Shown: positions 12,501 to 23,468 of the stretch, in pieces
How the letters are laid out: each line of letters opens with the position of its first letter
Numbering within the stretch: position 1 is the first letter of the stretch
Source of the DNA: Ustulina deusta
Lineage: Eukaryota > Ascomycota > Sordariomycetes > Xylariales > Xylariaceae
DNA length: 64,000 nt
Direction of reading: 5' to 3'
NCBI GenBank assembly: GCA_023159155.1
Contig: JAJNNX010000016.1
Coordinates: 186,001 to 250,000, forward strand
Translations under genes and position numbers: made by a program
The notes under the pieces: model-generated
What the model was told of the DNA's origin: nothing
The model's database searches: none
Seen by the model: the letters and a program-made list of their open reading frames with translations, nothing else

Positions 12501-13320
12501 GCCCCCATACCATGTGCAACCGCCCAATTGCTTGATTGTTACCGAGGTAGCTGACTTCTAAGTTAGCATCCATATTACTGAACTAACCTTGTTATCAGCG
12601 CTCGGGAACGTAACGAGTTCCTTGGTAGCTGGGAGGTTGCAGACTGATTCGCTTATCTTACTTAAGCTGGATGTAGTTGGGAAGTATTTTTGTCATTAGC
12701 CATCTCGTGCCGTATAAGATATTCCTGGCCGGGAGGGATGCTAGCGTTTGGATGTCAATATTGGCGCCTTTATGGACCTCCCTTTGTGCCCGGGATCTGT
12801 CAGCCCAGGTGCCACTCAACCACTGTCTCTCCGATCTTAAACCTAGGCGCACTAGTTGGCAACTATGTCTTGTTGAATGACGTGGGTGACATGGACAAAC
12901 CAGATAGGTGCATCAATGTCAACCCTTCACAGCCTTGGTCCGGGCATGCTGCCATGTACGCGGGCATCGGACCCATGATGTAGTCCCAATAGTCACTGGA
13001 TAGCCAGTTCCCATGGGTGTCGTAAAGAGTATAATTCATGCTGACAATATTCCAGGCCAGGTCCTTAACGGACCAGCAATAAAAGGCATTTCCGAAGAAT
13101 CACCAAGATCCCTGGGTTGTCATGCTTCAAATCTAGAGAAAATGCAACCGTGCGGCTAAATGGTGTTGCTGCATAGGTAGAGTTGCAAACAACAAAACCG
13201 AGGGCGCGCAGAGGAGCATGATTAAGCGCGAGGACACGGCAGAAAGGTGTACAAATGGGCAAGGAATATGAGTTCAATAGAGGCGAAATACGAAATACGA
13301 ACGCCTTTGACAAATCTTAC

Positions 13321-13520
13321 CTTGGGATTGATTGAGAGGGCCAGGGCGTTTGGAGAAGTGAAAAGGAGAGATATGGCCAAAGCAGAAACGGCATTGTCCA
13401 GAGCATGACGAGTAAGAGGTGTCAAGTGCTCGACGGCTCCGTTTTCCTTAATATGGTGGTGCTCTGGTGGAGTTGAGGTCCCGGCGCCGCCAGCTACAAT
13501 GAAAGGGCCGTCGCTGCACC
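13321..13520 (-). pseudogene. Orphan exon-like fragment, unidentified
   Basis: On the minus strand about 65 codons stay open from a TGA near 13,522 to a good donor (AAG|GTAAGAT at 13,321/13,320). The frame reads SDGPFIVAGGAGTSTPPE, later LTPLTRHALDNAVSALAI and ALALSINPK, a composition like a real protein. There is no ATG in frame and no convincing downstream exon. The upstream end runs into repeat member A. It is probably a remnant of a gene; the family is not recognised. Confidence 0.3.
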
Positions 13521-13630
13521 GCCGTCATGAGTCAACAGACCACTTAATACCGAGCATTCAATATTGCATGCAAAATTTAAAGACATGGTATAGAAAACTC
13601 CAAGACTGGACGTTTTGGGATCCGGAAACG
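13516..13630 (+). repeat. Degenerate dispersed repeat, member A
   Basis: Its first half (GCACCGCCGTCATGAGTCA ... TACCGAGCATTCAATATTG) resembles members B and C. Its second half (GACATGGTA ... GTTTTGGGATCCGG) resembles member D and weakly the end of C. This member joins the two halves, so A-D are probably pieces of one old repeat of at least 115 bp. Confidence 0.45.
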
Positions 13631-14198
13631 GAGTCTCCTATACTACCTGCGACCTACAGGCCGGAGATTGCGTGGCCGCAACCCCATGGCATGTAAACTT
13701 GATTTGATTTAGGAAATAACCACACCCTGCAATTTATTTACGCATTTTCTAGCCATTATTATCTGCTTTAAATCCAGAGTGCGTTTGAGTAAGGTCAATG
13801 CCCCCAGGGTTGTACGTGTTATGTGCACTACGCCTTTTCGATGTCCAAAGCGAGAGTACTTACCAAGCTAGATGTCCGACAAGTCTTCCGTCATATAAGG
13901 ATCGCACCCCGACCGAAGAGATAGCGGAGTTCCGGACACAGTAAAACGAAGTACGAAAGGAAATTTTCTCCTATCATATTGCTCGAGACAGTCCCAAGAT
14001 AAAGGTTCTCTTGATAAGCTTCAATCTATATCTATTTCCTTCACTCTCCTTCCTGTCCCGGCCCATCCAGGCGATCCCCACTGGAAAGGCTCCCTTCATA
14101 TGAATGAGAAACCCCAAAAGTTATTTGAACCACAGCAAGCCTTCCATTGAAAACATAACCCGCACAAGAACGGCGAACTCGACCTGTCTTATCTATCG
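13631..14198. other. Intergenic, nothing recognised
   Basis: About 570 bases of normal composition without a supported coding frame. The 66-codon open frame at 14,041-14,241 on the minus strand overlaps the tail of the cysteine-rich peptide gene in another frame and is regarded as its shadow. Confidence 0.4.
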
Positions 14199-14464
14199 TT
14201 ACTGACAGGTAAAGCATCCACAGCTCTTGTTCTCCCAGCAAGTACCACTACAGCAGCCTCTTTGATTATCATCGCAATCACTTACTCGTGGTAATGGCTG
14301 TCTGCTGTCCCTTCATTTAATAGATGAGGGAAACGATAGCAGAAGAACTATTTGCTTCCAATGGCGATGCACTTTCGCGATAGAGCAGCAAAGGTGTCGC
14401 TGGTAGCGGGAACTGCCATGGCAGCGGCGAAGAGGGAGGCACAGATAGCAAGAGTGAAGCGCAT
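14199..14464 (-). CDS. Candidate small secreted cysteine-rich (knottin-like) protein, two exons
   Basis: ATG at 14464 opens MRFTLAICASLFAAAMAVPA, a textbook signal peptide, then about 18 residues ending KCIAIGSK before a TAG. A different frame, open from about 14,312 to a TAA at 14,201-14,199, encodes a cysteine-rich tail, CDDNQRGCC, SGTC, WENKSC, GC, FTC, with spacing C-x6-CC-x3-C-x5-C-x-C-x2-C like an inhibitor cystine knot. One intron must join them. Possible donors are GTGCAT (about 14,370) or the GT just after AAATA, with acceptor ACAG near 14,304, but neither donor is strong. The gene could instead be broken. Such peptides are common fungal effectors or antimicrobial proteins; no specific function can be given. 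A TATATATT lies at 14,496-14,503. Confidence 0.45.
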
Positions 14465-15489
14465 TGTGGAAGTTTCAGATACGATTAGGGGGAGGAATAT
14501 ATACCTAGGGTCGTTTTGAAGTTATGGTAAGGATTTTGCGAGCGGAGGGTTGAGGATGGTTGAGTATGGGAGACCAAGTAATGCTGATAATGACAATCGA
14601 AAGTATCCGAATTTCACAGAGACTCTACCCATTATATACAACTTCTTTCTCACTCGCTCTCACTCGCTTTTGCACCAGGCAATGAAAGAGGTGCATGCGA
14701 CGTTGGGCTGACAAGAGATGCCTCCTCGGCGGATCGTCGGGGGTTTATACTCACAATCATGAATCACAGCTCGATATGCGAGCTAATCATGTTAGCATCG
14801 AGCATGTACCTATCTAGCCTGAGAGAAAATGGCTATTGGGTGATCCGGATGCCAGGCTACAGTGATCTAAGGAAGTTGAATGATTAGGACGGAGGATTTT
14901 GGACTATACCTCGATGATCAGCATCTACTGCATTTCTTATTGCTTTTTAGCGGAAAGCTTGTGTGACTGACTGAATACAAATAGTCTATAGGAATATACA
15001 CAGGTCAGTCACTATTCATGAAGAGGACGGCGCATTGGTTCGCTTCAGCCCGAGCATCAGAATAATCGGTTAGCCATCAGAACTGGCCCAGGGGGTCTAT
15101 TATCAGTCTACAATGTCAAACAGAGCTTGGCCTAGTGGCCCGTTGGCCCACCGCACCGCCACGACGAGTCAGCAGACGCTTCGGACCAAGTGTTCGATAT
15201 TGCTTGAACTAAATATTGTTTAATTAACACCCAGTACAATAAGAAATGGAAAGGGAGCGGCAATGGAAACTAAGGTCCGTGTTCCCTTTGTACTACATTA
15301 TTCTTAGGTTTCAAGGGTCTTAAAGAATCAGTAAACTCAACATTGTGATAGTGAAAAGTCAATTGAGGTCTAATAAAAATAATACAGTCTATAAAGAAAG
15401 AAGATTTCCTGAATGAACTCTTTGATAAACAAGTTCTGTCCCAGCCCGATGTTTGTTTATCGCCAAGCTTTAAACTTCTTGTCTAGGCC
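14465..15489. other. Intergenic upstream of the cysteine-rich peptide gene; holds repeat member B
   Basis: No coding frame is supported. The stretch contains the presumed promoter of the minus-strand peptide gene and one degenerate repeat member (15,153-15,202). Confidence 0.4.
15153..15202 (+). repeat. Degenerate dispersed repeat, member B
   Basis: It carries GCACCGCCACGACGAGTCA, CAGACGCTTC, ACCAAGTGTTCGATATTGC. It aligns with 13,516-13,567 and 16,223-16,272 with many substitutions and no gaps longer than a few bases by eye. Confidence 0.4.
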
Positions 15490-15705
15490 CTATTTTTTCT
15501 TGTCCTTGCTAGAACTCGACTTATGCTTCTTGTCTTTGGATGAAGATTTGTGGCCCGAGCTACCACTCCCCTCGGCCTGTGTGTTCTGAGAGACTCCCCG
15601 GCCTTCAAAGTACGGCGCGAGGTGTTGAAGATCCTCTTTAGAAGCATACATCTTCATTTTTGTAGGATTGCCATATGCATCGTACTCTATCGGGTAGGCA
15701 GACAT
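15490..15705 (-). CDS. Small hypothetical protein with Lys/Ser tail
   Basis: A single exon of 71 codons. It starts MSAYPIEYDAYGNPTKMKMY, continues with a short region that looks folded (SKEDLQHLAPYFEGRG), and ends in a tail of repeated SSSKDKKHK-type residues finishing in KKK. A TATATAAA box (15,822-15,829, read on the minus strand) lies about 117 bp upstream of the ATG. The composition, single clean start and TATA box support a real gene. The family is not recognised; the basic serine tail could suit a nuclear or nucleic-acid-associated role, which is inference. Confidence 0.55.
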   Translation of the reverse strand: MSAYPIEYDAYGNPTKMKMYASKEDLQHLAPYFEGRGVSQNTQAEGSGSSGHKSSSKDKKHKSSSSKDKKK

Positions 15706-18055
15706 CTTGCTTTGGTGTGAGGAAGTGATGCTTTGTTATGAGCTTTGGTGAGATGGTAATTGTAAATTTTGATCTGATGTTGTGCTTGGGATGCTTGGTT
15801 CTTTACAACCTGCGGTGGCCATTTATATAGACCATTTCACCCACAACAGCTTCCATTGCGTGAAACAAGAAAAATACAATGCCATTATACATCTCAAAAC
15901 AAGATCGTGTTACGATAAAGCGTATGAAAAGGACTGAATGCATTATTCTCTAGCTAGAAGAATAGCTTTAGAGAACAAAGGATCACTCTCAGAAACTTGT
16001 TTCCTGAACTTAGGCATTGTTCCAAACATAACTAATTATCACGAGTCGCGGAATAGAGAGAGATCTTGTCTGTAAGGGAAATATCATAACGGATACCAGT
16101 AAAAAAAGGATCAAGTTTATTGCGCGGCAGCACGTCTCACGCTAAAAGAATGACGGCCTTGTTTGTGTGCGAGCACTTAACACTTGGAGAACATCTGACT
16201 AGGCAGAACCGCCAGGACCGCCGCACCACCACGTTGAGCCAGCACACGTCTTCGTACCGAGTGTTCAATAATGTAGAAGCACGAGCAACCAAGTCTTAGA
16301 TCAACCGAGTCTGACCGAACTGAGGACGATGTTGTGTCCCTTGGGATTCGGTCAGTTAGGCCCAACACCCCTCTCCACGAAGCCCAATACCTGCATGACG
16401 CCCAGTTCCCTGGAGCCCAAAACAGCTGTTCTTCGACGGAAACGATCTCTTGAAGACGACAACTCCTTTGACAGCCAAAAATAGAGGTCTACAGAAGTGC
16501 AATCGATTTATATTAGCGCCTAGAAAGGCTTCCAAGACAGTCCAAATTATCAAGAAAGTTTTAACTTCTGAATGAGCAACCTTGTGACATGAAGCGGCGT
16601 GTAGGAACTTCCCTTCATTGTCTCCCTGACACCCCTGGGGACATCTCTATACTCTAAGGAGTCAAATAAGAATGAGGAGACATCTAAGCGATGTTAAGGT
16701 TTCCAGCCCCAGGCAAAGCGGTCTTGGACAGGGTTCGGCTTTGGAACATGCTCATGGGCCGGCGTCCAGCTCTCCATAATTATCAACAGTCTCTTGCTTT
16801 GTCTATATCCTCCTCGAGTCATAGCAAATAATGAATGAAGAGATATATACCAAAAGGCTCACGCAATAGTACCTCGCATAAGGCGTATTACGTTTCCTTA
16901 GGTGTGACGTGTTACCGAATGCATATTTTACCTCGTGGGCGGGATCCAAGCATGGCCCGAACCCCAACTGCAAGTTACACAGCAAATGTCGACTGACAAG
17001 CCTTGAAGATTATCGCCACTATTTCCTCGCAAGCCTTATTATTACCGCCAGCGGGCTTGCCTATTATGGCTATGCAACAAAATGGGGTAAAAATGGCGCC
17101 GTGTTTGGTCAATAGGGCTTGGAAGACAATCTTCGAACCGTCTTTAATTAAACGTGAGGGGGGCTCATATCACATTATTGATTGGCTGCAAACAAACAAT
17201 CAACCCTTGCAAACACACACCACGCTCATTTTCTGATTTTCTGCAGCCCCATCTTGCGACATTTAACAGGGTCAGGTTGCTCGATAATTCTTCATTATAG
17301 CGTGTCTATTTCTATTGTCCGTATTCACACCCCACGTGTTCGTACATGCGATGCTAAGGGTGTTCATCATCTGACCACCACTCGCTATCCCTCGCACGGC
17401 TTTTGTCCAAGACAAGACCCTCGCACAGGCCGCTTGGACCATCCCTGGTGAAACTTTCGACTTGTGCCCATTGAGCGAGCATCTGACGGTTTGCTATTGA
17501 AATACCTCAATGCTTACTTGCTCCTACATTCGGCTCCTGCATTCGGCTCCCGCATTTCCCTTACAATAGGTGGCTAACCATCGTCCATTGATCTCTGCAT
17601 CTGGAACCTGTCGCTACAGAGTATAAATTGCACCTCTGCCCATTCTTTCTACACCTTGTTTTCAAATCCCTCTGCATGTCAAAACCAAGGCTTGTTTCTC
17701 TGCCACTTGACATCTGATTGCAAGAGCAGCTTTGCAGCACAGGAATCACAATCGCAAATACCACTTCTCACTTCACCATCACAGGTATGAACTCTCAAAT
17801 CTGAGCCTTGACCATGTATTTTCGGGTTGAATCCACTCATCGCACCATCTGCAGATTATTGTTCACTGCAAATTCTAACCTAGTCTAAGAGCAGCTCGTT
17901 GTCAGTCACAGCAAACTTGGGGGTCTTCTTACATATCCCTGCAAACTTTGTCTCCTCCATTTCGACCGGCTGGGGCGCAGGCCCCATCACGTCTAAACTC
18001 ACTCAGCTAATCGTCATATCCCGGCTGTATTGATCGAGAGTGAGCAGAAGAGAAG
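15706..18055. other. Long gap without a convincing gene; contains repeat member C
   Basis: Short overlapping frames at 16,177-16,553, 16,803-17,451 and 17,561-17,764 show no domain, signal peptide or consistent splice pattern. From about 17,450 to 18,050 the plus strand is pyrimidine-rich with GTCTCC and CTCACTC words, typical of a fungal promoter and leader, and probably serves the gene at 18,056. Confidence 0.4.
16223..16272 (+). repeat. Degenerate dispersed repeat, member C
   Basis: It reads GCACCACCACGTTGAGCCA, CACACGTCTTC, TACCGAGTGTTCAATA, matching B and A. A weaker echo of the second half of A (CTTGGGATTCGG) follows at about 16,338-16,350. Confidence 0.4.
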
Positions 18056-18571
18056 ATGTGTCAGCAGATCTACCTCCGTTTCCACGACTGCCCATGCCAG
18101 CTGCGGTACCGGCTGGACGAGTGTGTTTATGGAAAATCCGATCCGCGGTGCCGTGAAGTCAAGGTGTCTCTGATGTAGAGCAGCAGAGACTACTGCCACT
18201 GGCACCAGAAATGGAACGAGATGCGGAACAGAGCTTACAACAGCGGGCAATGGGACACCCGGAACACGTCCGCACAGTACCGGCCCCTGCACCGGCGACA
18301 AGTATGGTACATCTCGCCGTACCACGAGAGTCCCATAGACTTGGACAAGTATGACAACGAGATGAAGACAACCGAGACGACCGACAAGTCAAACACTAAA
18401 CACACCGGCGCTAGATGCTGGCCGGACAACGACAAGCAGTGTGAGACCAACATGGTGAAGAGAATGAGCAAAAACAGCAAAGCCCCGTCTCGGCCTCTCT
18501 CTACCGGGTGTGCAGCGAACTTCGAGATCTTCGGCGGGAGTGACCCGGGAACAACTGCGTTCTTGGACTAG
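18056..18571 (+). pseudogene. Small cysteine-rich protein gene with in-frame TAG (pseudogene or unresolved intron)
   Basis: ATG 18056 opens 40 codons rich in Cys, starting MCQQIYLRFHDCPC, then a TAG at 18,176-18,178. The same frame continues for about 130 codons (SSRDYCHWHQKWNEMRNRAY, later QVWYISPYHESPIDLDKY, then a Lys/Thr-rich part) to a stop at 18,569-18,571. Cysteines 2, 12, 23 and 32 follow MC-x9-C-x10-C-x8-C, almost the spacing of the protein at 40,155. Continuity across the TAG suggests a nonsense mutation, CAG to TAG being the simplest, but a small intron over the stop cannot be excluded; no strong donor is seen. The family is recognised only as the fungal cysteine-rich hypothetical type; function unknown. 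Confidence 0.5.
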
Positions 18572-20817
18572 ACTGGGCAGGGTTGCCTCGGTCTTTGTTC
18601 CGGCACGCATCAATACATACGTCAACATGTAGCATATCCGCCTTGCTCTCTTCTCTCGTCACAAAATGTTTCACCGTTGCTGCTGGTTGTGAACGTTGTC
18701 TGGTTGGCAGTGGCGTCAGAATAACAAGGCAGATGTGCGCGTGCTTCTCAGCAGATTTCCTTTGCTACCGTTCTAGGGTAGCACTATTCGGGATTGGGGT
18801 TCTCAAGAAAAAGAGGAAGAAAAGAAAGAAAGAAGAAAGGAAGGAAGGAAGACAGAAATGTTTCAGAAGGAAGGGAATGACAAGGAAGGTGGAATTGGAC
18901 ATACATACCGGGCAAAGGCACCTCACCTTTCAACTACTCATCATGGCTTCGAGAGAAAAATAGTGGGGAGCACTGGATCAGAGGGGCACATCGGAGGCCG
19001 GCAAGGCCGTATAAATGTGCAGAAAGGGTGCCCGGAACAACACCAGCAACCAACGTCCAGCATATACATGACATTTAAACCAATTAATTTCTTTGTCGGG
19101 AATAAATAATGGCATCGATGTAGGTGGTGTACTGTGAGCCGTGAAGTCGATAATGTGAGGCACACCGAGAGAGTGAGGCGGATACATTGCAGCATCAAAT
19201 GGTATACATGGGGTACACTGGTGCTGTAGCAAAGAACAGTCCTTGGGCGAACCCCGCCAGGCAGGGTTCTAAATTGAAAACTCCTGTCTTGCCTGGATGT
19301 CGATCCTTTGTCACTCTTCACGTTGGCCTCGACCCGCAGATACCGCAGTACTAGTGTTTGGCATTGGCAACACTGAAAACGGCTGGAACTGCAGTCTTGG
19401 AAATTAGCAGCAAGCACCAAAGCTGCTTGTTATCTTTACAGGAAGCCAAGTTTGTTGTGCAGGGTTACTAGGATCCCGGTTCCCTGTCTCCTTTGCAATG
19501 GTGCAGGAGGGTACATGCTGTACCTATACTACGAAAGGAAGACAAGTAAGTTCGAGGCTACCTAGCCACTACAGAGTATCTACACACATACAGGTATACC
19601 TAGGTACTTACCTAGCAAAGTATCTACATAGTGTAGTAGTATCTAAGTGAGTATCTAATGTACGGTTGCAGTACAAGTAGGAAGTCCTAGTTGTCCCCGC
19701 TTGTTCCACTTAGGGACACCCGAATCAGCTGCAGCTGGAAGAGACGCTATGCATATGCATGGCAAGGTTTCGGCATTTGGGGCTAGATCATGCAAACACT
19801 TCGGAAAAGCAGTGAGGGAACTTGATGTCTCTGAGGAATTCTTGTCAAGCACAGAAGGCGACCAATTGATTCTGCCTTCTGCCTTCTGCCTTCGGAGAGC
19901 CCTCTCTGAAGGTATGGTTACACAACAGGCTACAAGGGAAGACCCGTCCATGTGGGTGGTACAGAATGACTACACTTACTATTAGGTACCTACATACCTG
20001 TACACACTACACTACAGCGCTGTACTTATTCACCAATTGGAAAATCACACAGTTCGTCAAACCAAGTGAGTATTGTGCCTAGTGCACACTACACTACATG
20101 CCCTCCCCTGAGACTAAAATCCATGGGGCCATGCGTGTAAGACAGAACCTAGGATACTAGACGGCACTACTCGGAGCTATTCTTTCCTCAACCGTGAGTG
20201 ACAATCTGGGAATATGGCCGACGCGGGACAATGTACATGTAGTGCAGTTTGTCGAGTCAATTGATATCTACCTACCTCATCAATTGGCCATTGGAGCAAC
20301 TCAGCAGGTGGAACACGCATGCGGATCGCAAATCCTCAAGAGCAAAAGAAACACCACCACCCTAGGTTATAGAGGCAATATAGTATACTGTGCTGTTCCC
20401 AAATTGTTGAAAATATAGGTGGGTAAGGAGTGGGTGGAATGCATGGAGCTTTGGAACAGCTTGTATTTATCCCTGGCGGAAGGCCGATGTGGCCCTGAAA
20501 CCCCCCGGTGAGTTCGCCCTGTCATCCATTAAACCCCCGCTAACCAGGCCATTGGGTGATTCCTTCGGGCTCCGCTATGGCGCTGCTAGGGAGATCCAAC
20601 ATCCGCACCAGAGAGGCTGTGAGAGACGCTAATCCTATTCCAGGTCCGACCAGGGTTTAATGAGTCAGGTGATTTCGTGCCAGTATCCCGTTCTGCCAGA
20701 CGCGTGGGCCAACAACCATCGTCAACTAAGCGTGTTTGCCTGAAGATATGGGCTACTTTTTATTACTACCACAGGCATTCACGCAGCAGCGTCGCCTCCC
20801 GGACATGGGTCGCCCGC
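18572..20817. other. Intergenic, no gene supported
   Basis: It includes an A/G-rich run (about 18,805-18,855) and CCTAGGTA/ACCTACC words near 19,555-19,650. Several overlapping frames of 70-160 codons (for example 18,941-19,420 and 19,655-19,985) exist on both strands, but none shows domain-like composition or splice sites. Confidence 0.4.
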
Positions 20818-20824
20818 TATATAA
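20818..20824 (+). promoter_or_regulatory. TATA box (TATATAA), probably of the BTB gene
   Basis: TATATAA in a GC-rich surrounding (CCCGC before, TGAGGG after), 314 bp upstream of the BTB start codon. The leader between is pyrimidine-rich, as in many fungal genes. That it drives the BTB gene is inferred from position. Confidence 0.4.
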
Positions 20825-21137
20825 TGAGGGACACCCCCGAAAATTTCTCCTCTTCTCTTCATTCAAACGGAAGGGGGCTTCAACAGGTAGGCAAAATCAT
20901 CTCGTTTTATCATCGTTGTCATTTAGTCATTTCGTTTCCATCCTCACATTCATCGTATCCATCGCATTCTATCGCATGACCATCTATCGCACCGATCGAA
21001 GACCAGGTTTGGACTTGGTTCCTCCAAAAACGGAGCTGGTAGCCATTTGCGACCGAGGCATTTCTTCATAGCTTCGGACTCTGACTACCTACCAGTCGGA
21101 GATTGAGGTATCGCACATACATACTCATTTCGACAAC

Positions 21138-22196
21138 ATGCACAGCAAACGCATCGATCCGCCCCCAAGCAGGAGCTTCTCCAAGGGCCACAGAGTGAGT
21201 AAGTCGAGTGCTTCTTTCAGCAAGAGCCATGGCATCACGAAGCCTCGACATGACTCCCGGCGTCGCTTGACGACATCCATGTCGCAACAGATAGACGAGA
21301 ATATGACATCCGACAGGTACGAGCACTTCATCTTTTCATTTCATCCTGCTATAGTTTCATTATTTCGCCTCTTCTGACATGTCGCTTGCATGCAGTAACC
21401 TCACGCCATCCATCGTGACGCTCATCATCGGTCGGGACCAGCGAATCTTTGCGGCCCATGAGGATGTACTTTGTGCATCACCATGGTTCCAACAAGCCTT
21501 GTTGGATCAGAACATGGATCCGCAACATGGAAAACGGGTCCATCTGCCAGATGACGAACCAGAGATATTCTCGTCCATCCTCGAGTACCTCTACAAGGGA
21601 GACTATTACCCGCGATTAATCCACAACAAGCGTCGTAACTCGTGGGAGATCGAACAACTCGACGAAGAACGTGGATCTAGCGAGTCTACTATCTATCATC
21701 ACGCCATCGATGGCGATATCCTCAAGGACACCGTTATCTACTGTACGGCTGATAAATACGGGCTGGAGGAGCTCAAGCGTGTTGCGCTGCGGAAGCAAGG
21801 TCTTCGTAAGTCTACCCTACACCTTCTCATTGCTCCTTGGACGCATGCTGACGATGGAAGCGACAGAGTCCGGCATCCAGTGCAGTACCATACTAGCGTC
21901 AGCCCGCTATGCATACGCCAATACGCCAGACACCGACTCCAAACTACGAGCACATTATCTCGCTCTCATCATTCGCAGCCGCAGCACCTTCAAGCGCAGC
22001 GGCACCATGCAGCTAGAGATGTATAACGGCGGTACACAGCTGTTCTTTGATCTCTTCGTTGCTTTATGTAATCATGTGGACGATGTCTCGAGTGCTTCGT
22101 AAGTCTCTCTTTGGTTCATTTGGGGCATCCCTCCTCAGACCTTACTAACGTTGACCTTACAGAAACACACCACGGAGTAATCGTCACTTCTTCTAG
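21138..22196 (+). CDS. BTB/POZ domain protein
   Basis: Four exons: 21138..21316, 21396..21805, 21867..22098, 22163..22196, giving about 284 aa. Introns of 79, 61 and 64 bp have good donors (GTACGA, GTAAGT, GTAAGT); the last has a CTAAC branch site. The N-terminus is basic and Ser-rich (residues 1-60). A BTB fold follows: TPSIVTLIIG, RIFAAHEDVLCASPWFQQAL, then the EIFSSILEYLYKGDYY segment typical of fungal BTB proteins. The C-terminal half (residues about 195-284) is helical, with ILASARYAYANTPD. BTB domains mediate dimerisation and often adapt substrates to Cul3 ligases; fungal members of this layout are mostly uncharacterised. No partner is evident nearby. Confidence 0.88.
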
Positions 22197-23383
22197 TCAC
22201 TCGTTTTGATCAGCCCCCCCTTTCTTTTGTGCTATCGTACTCCCCGTTCTCAATTTCGATATTTGGTTCCCATCTCATCATATTGCGGATCCTATCACCA
22301 TCACCATCCATGTTATGGGCGGTACACCTAATGATCAACGTTACGATTTTGTCGCTTTGCCCTTCCTGTCTTGTCGTTTTCCAGGAACGTCACCTCGATG
22401 GACTTGCTTTTTTTTTATACTTGTTTTGGGGTGTTGCGCACACTGACACAAATACCACATCCTGGCGTTCTGGTGTTCATCTCGTGGCGAGTTGGAGTTG
22501 TTCTTCGATTCTTTTGCTATCCTTTCATGACGTCCTGTATTACTATTATTTTTCGATGTCGTTTCGGTCAGACAGAAACAGACAATAATATCTCGCCGCC
22601 GCGGGTCTGTATGGTTTGTCTCTTTCCTTTTAGGCTGTTGTATTTCTCGCCTGGGCGCGATTTTCCAAGGGGATAATGGCGAGAAACCCCCAAAGATTAC
22701 ACTACAGGATGCTTGGGAGCTGGGAGCGGACTCTGGACGAGAGATAAGGGGCACCCAGACTGCAAAACTGGAGGATCTCTTCCCATTCTCATTTCGTTGG
22801 TACTTCCTACCAGCTCTTATTCTTTCACGAGATGAGAACGAATGTACTATTACACTTCTAGACTATCGTTTATGTAAGGGTTCACATCCTTCTTCCCCAA
22901 CAGAAGGGAGGCAGGCAAGTAAAGAGAAGATCGAGGTCGGCTTTCTTTGACTTTGAAAGCAATGGGAGAAGAAGAAATAGCAGGCTTGAGGAGATGAAAT
23001 TTTGATGATGATGACGATAGATTGCCGTTCTTGTATATGCTATTCGAGCAACCTCTTGGTGTCTTTAAAGGTGTTTGTGCGTAAGACAGGGCTGAGACCG
23101 CTTTTCTCTTGTGAGACCTACGCATTTTGCTGGCCTTAAAGATGCCCAAACTACGCTGCCAAATCCAACTAAGTATGTAAGGAGAGTACTGGTAATAATT
23201 TAGGCAAGGAAGACTAGTTCTATAAAGAAACATTTATTTTCACTACAAGCATGTAATTAATTTGGTTTGTTGATAGTATAGAACCCTTTGTTACAGGTGT
23301 TGTGATATATCCAATGCTATATATAGTTACGAAATAAACGTTCTAAAATGAAGTTGGAAAAACTTTTGCCCGTTGCTGAGAAG
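22197..23383. other. 3' region of the BTB gene and intergenic; no gene supported
   Basis: Positions 22,200-22,640 are T-rich on the plus strand, probably 3' UTR and terminator. A 127-codon frame on the minus strand (22,850-23,233) lacks domain-like features and was not accepted. Confidence 0.4.
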
Positions 23384-23468
23384 GGCTCTGTGGTCTAGTG
23401 GTATGATTCTCGCTTTGGGTCGATATCGAAGTTGCGAGAGGCCCCGGGTTCGAATCCCGGCAGAGCCC
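23384..23468 (+). tRNA. tRNA-Pro (TGG anticodon) with 13-nt intron
   Basis: The acceptor stem GGCTCTG pairs with CAGAGCC (23,461-23,467). The D arm is TGGTCTAGTGGTATGA, the anticodon stem CTCGC pairs with GCGAG, and the T arm is CCGGGTTCGAATCCCGG. The anticodon TGG is at 23,416-23,418. A 13-nt intron (23,420-23,432) sits at the standard place, one base 3' of the anticodon; without it the tRNA is 72 nt. A TTTT run follows for RNA polymerase III termination. Confidence 0.95.

Larger units (their letters stand above)
10665..13320. other. Gene-poor region right of copy 1
   Basis: Composition returns to normal over about 400 bp. Short open frames (11,155-11,355, 12,237-12,561, 12,677-12,983) have no recognised domain, signal peptide or splice pattern. 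The region contains a tRNA-like half (12,150-12,196) and one member of a degenerate repeat (12,424-12,500). No gene is supported. Confidence 0.45.

Noticed and set aside
12677..12983. Two overlapping frames of 67 and 97 codons
   Set aside because: One part (PWSGHAAMYAGIGPMM) looks protein-like, but there is no domain, no splice partner and no orthologue known to me; left unannotated.
22850..23233. 127-codon frame on the minus strand
   Set aside because: No domain, no signal peptide, odd composition with Ser runs, and an AT-rich 3' position; not distinguishable from chance.
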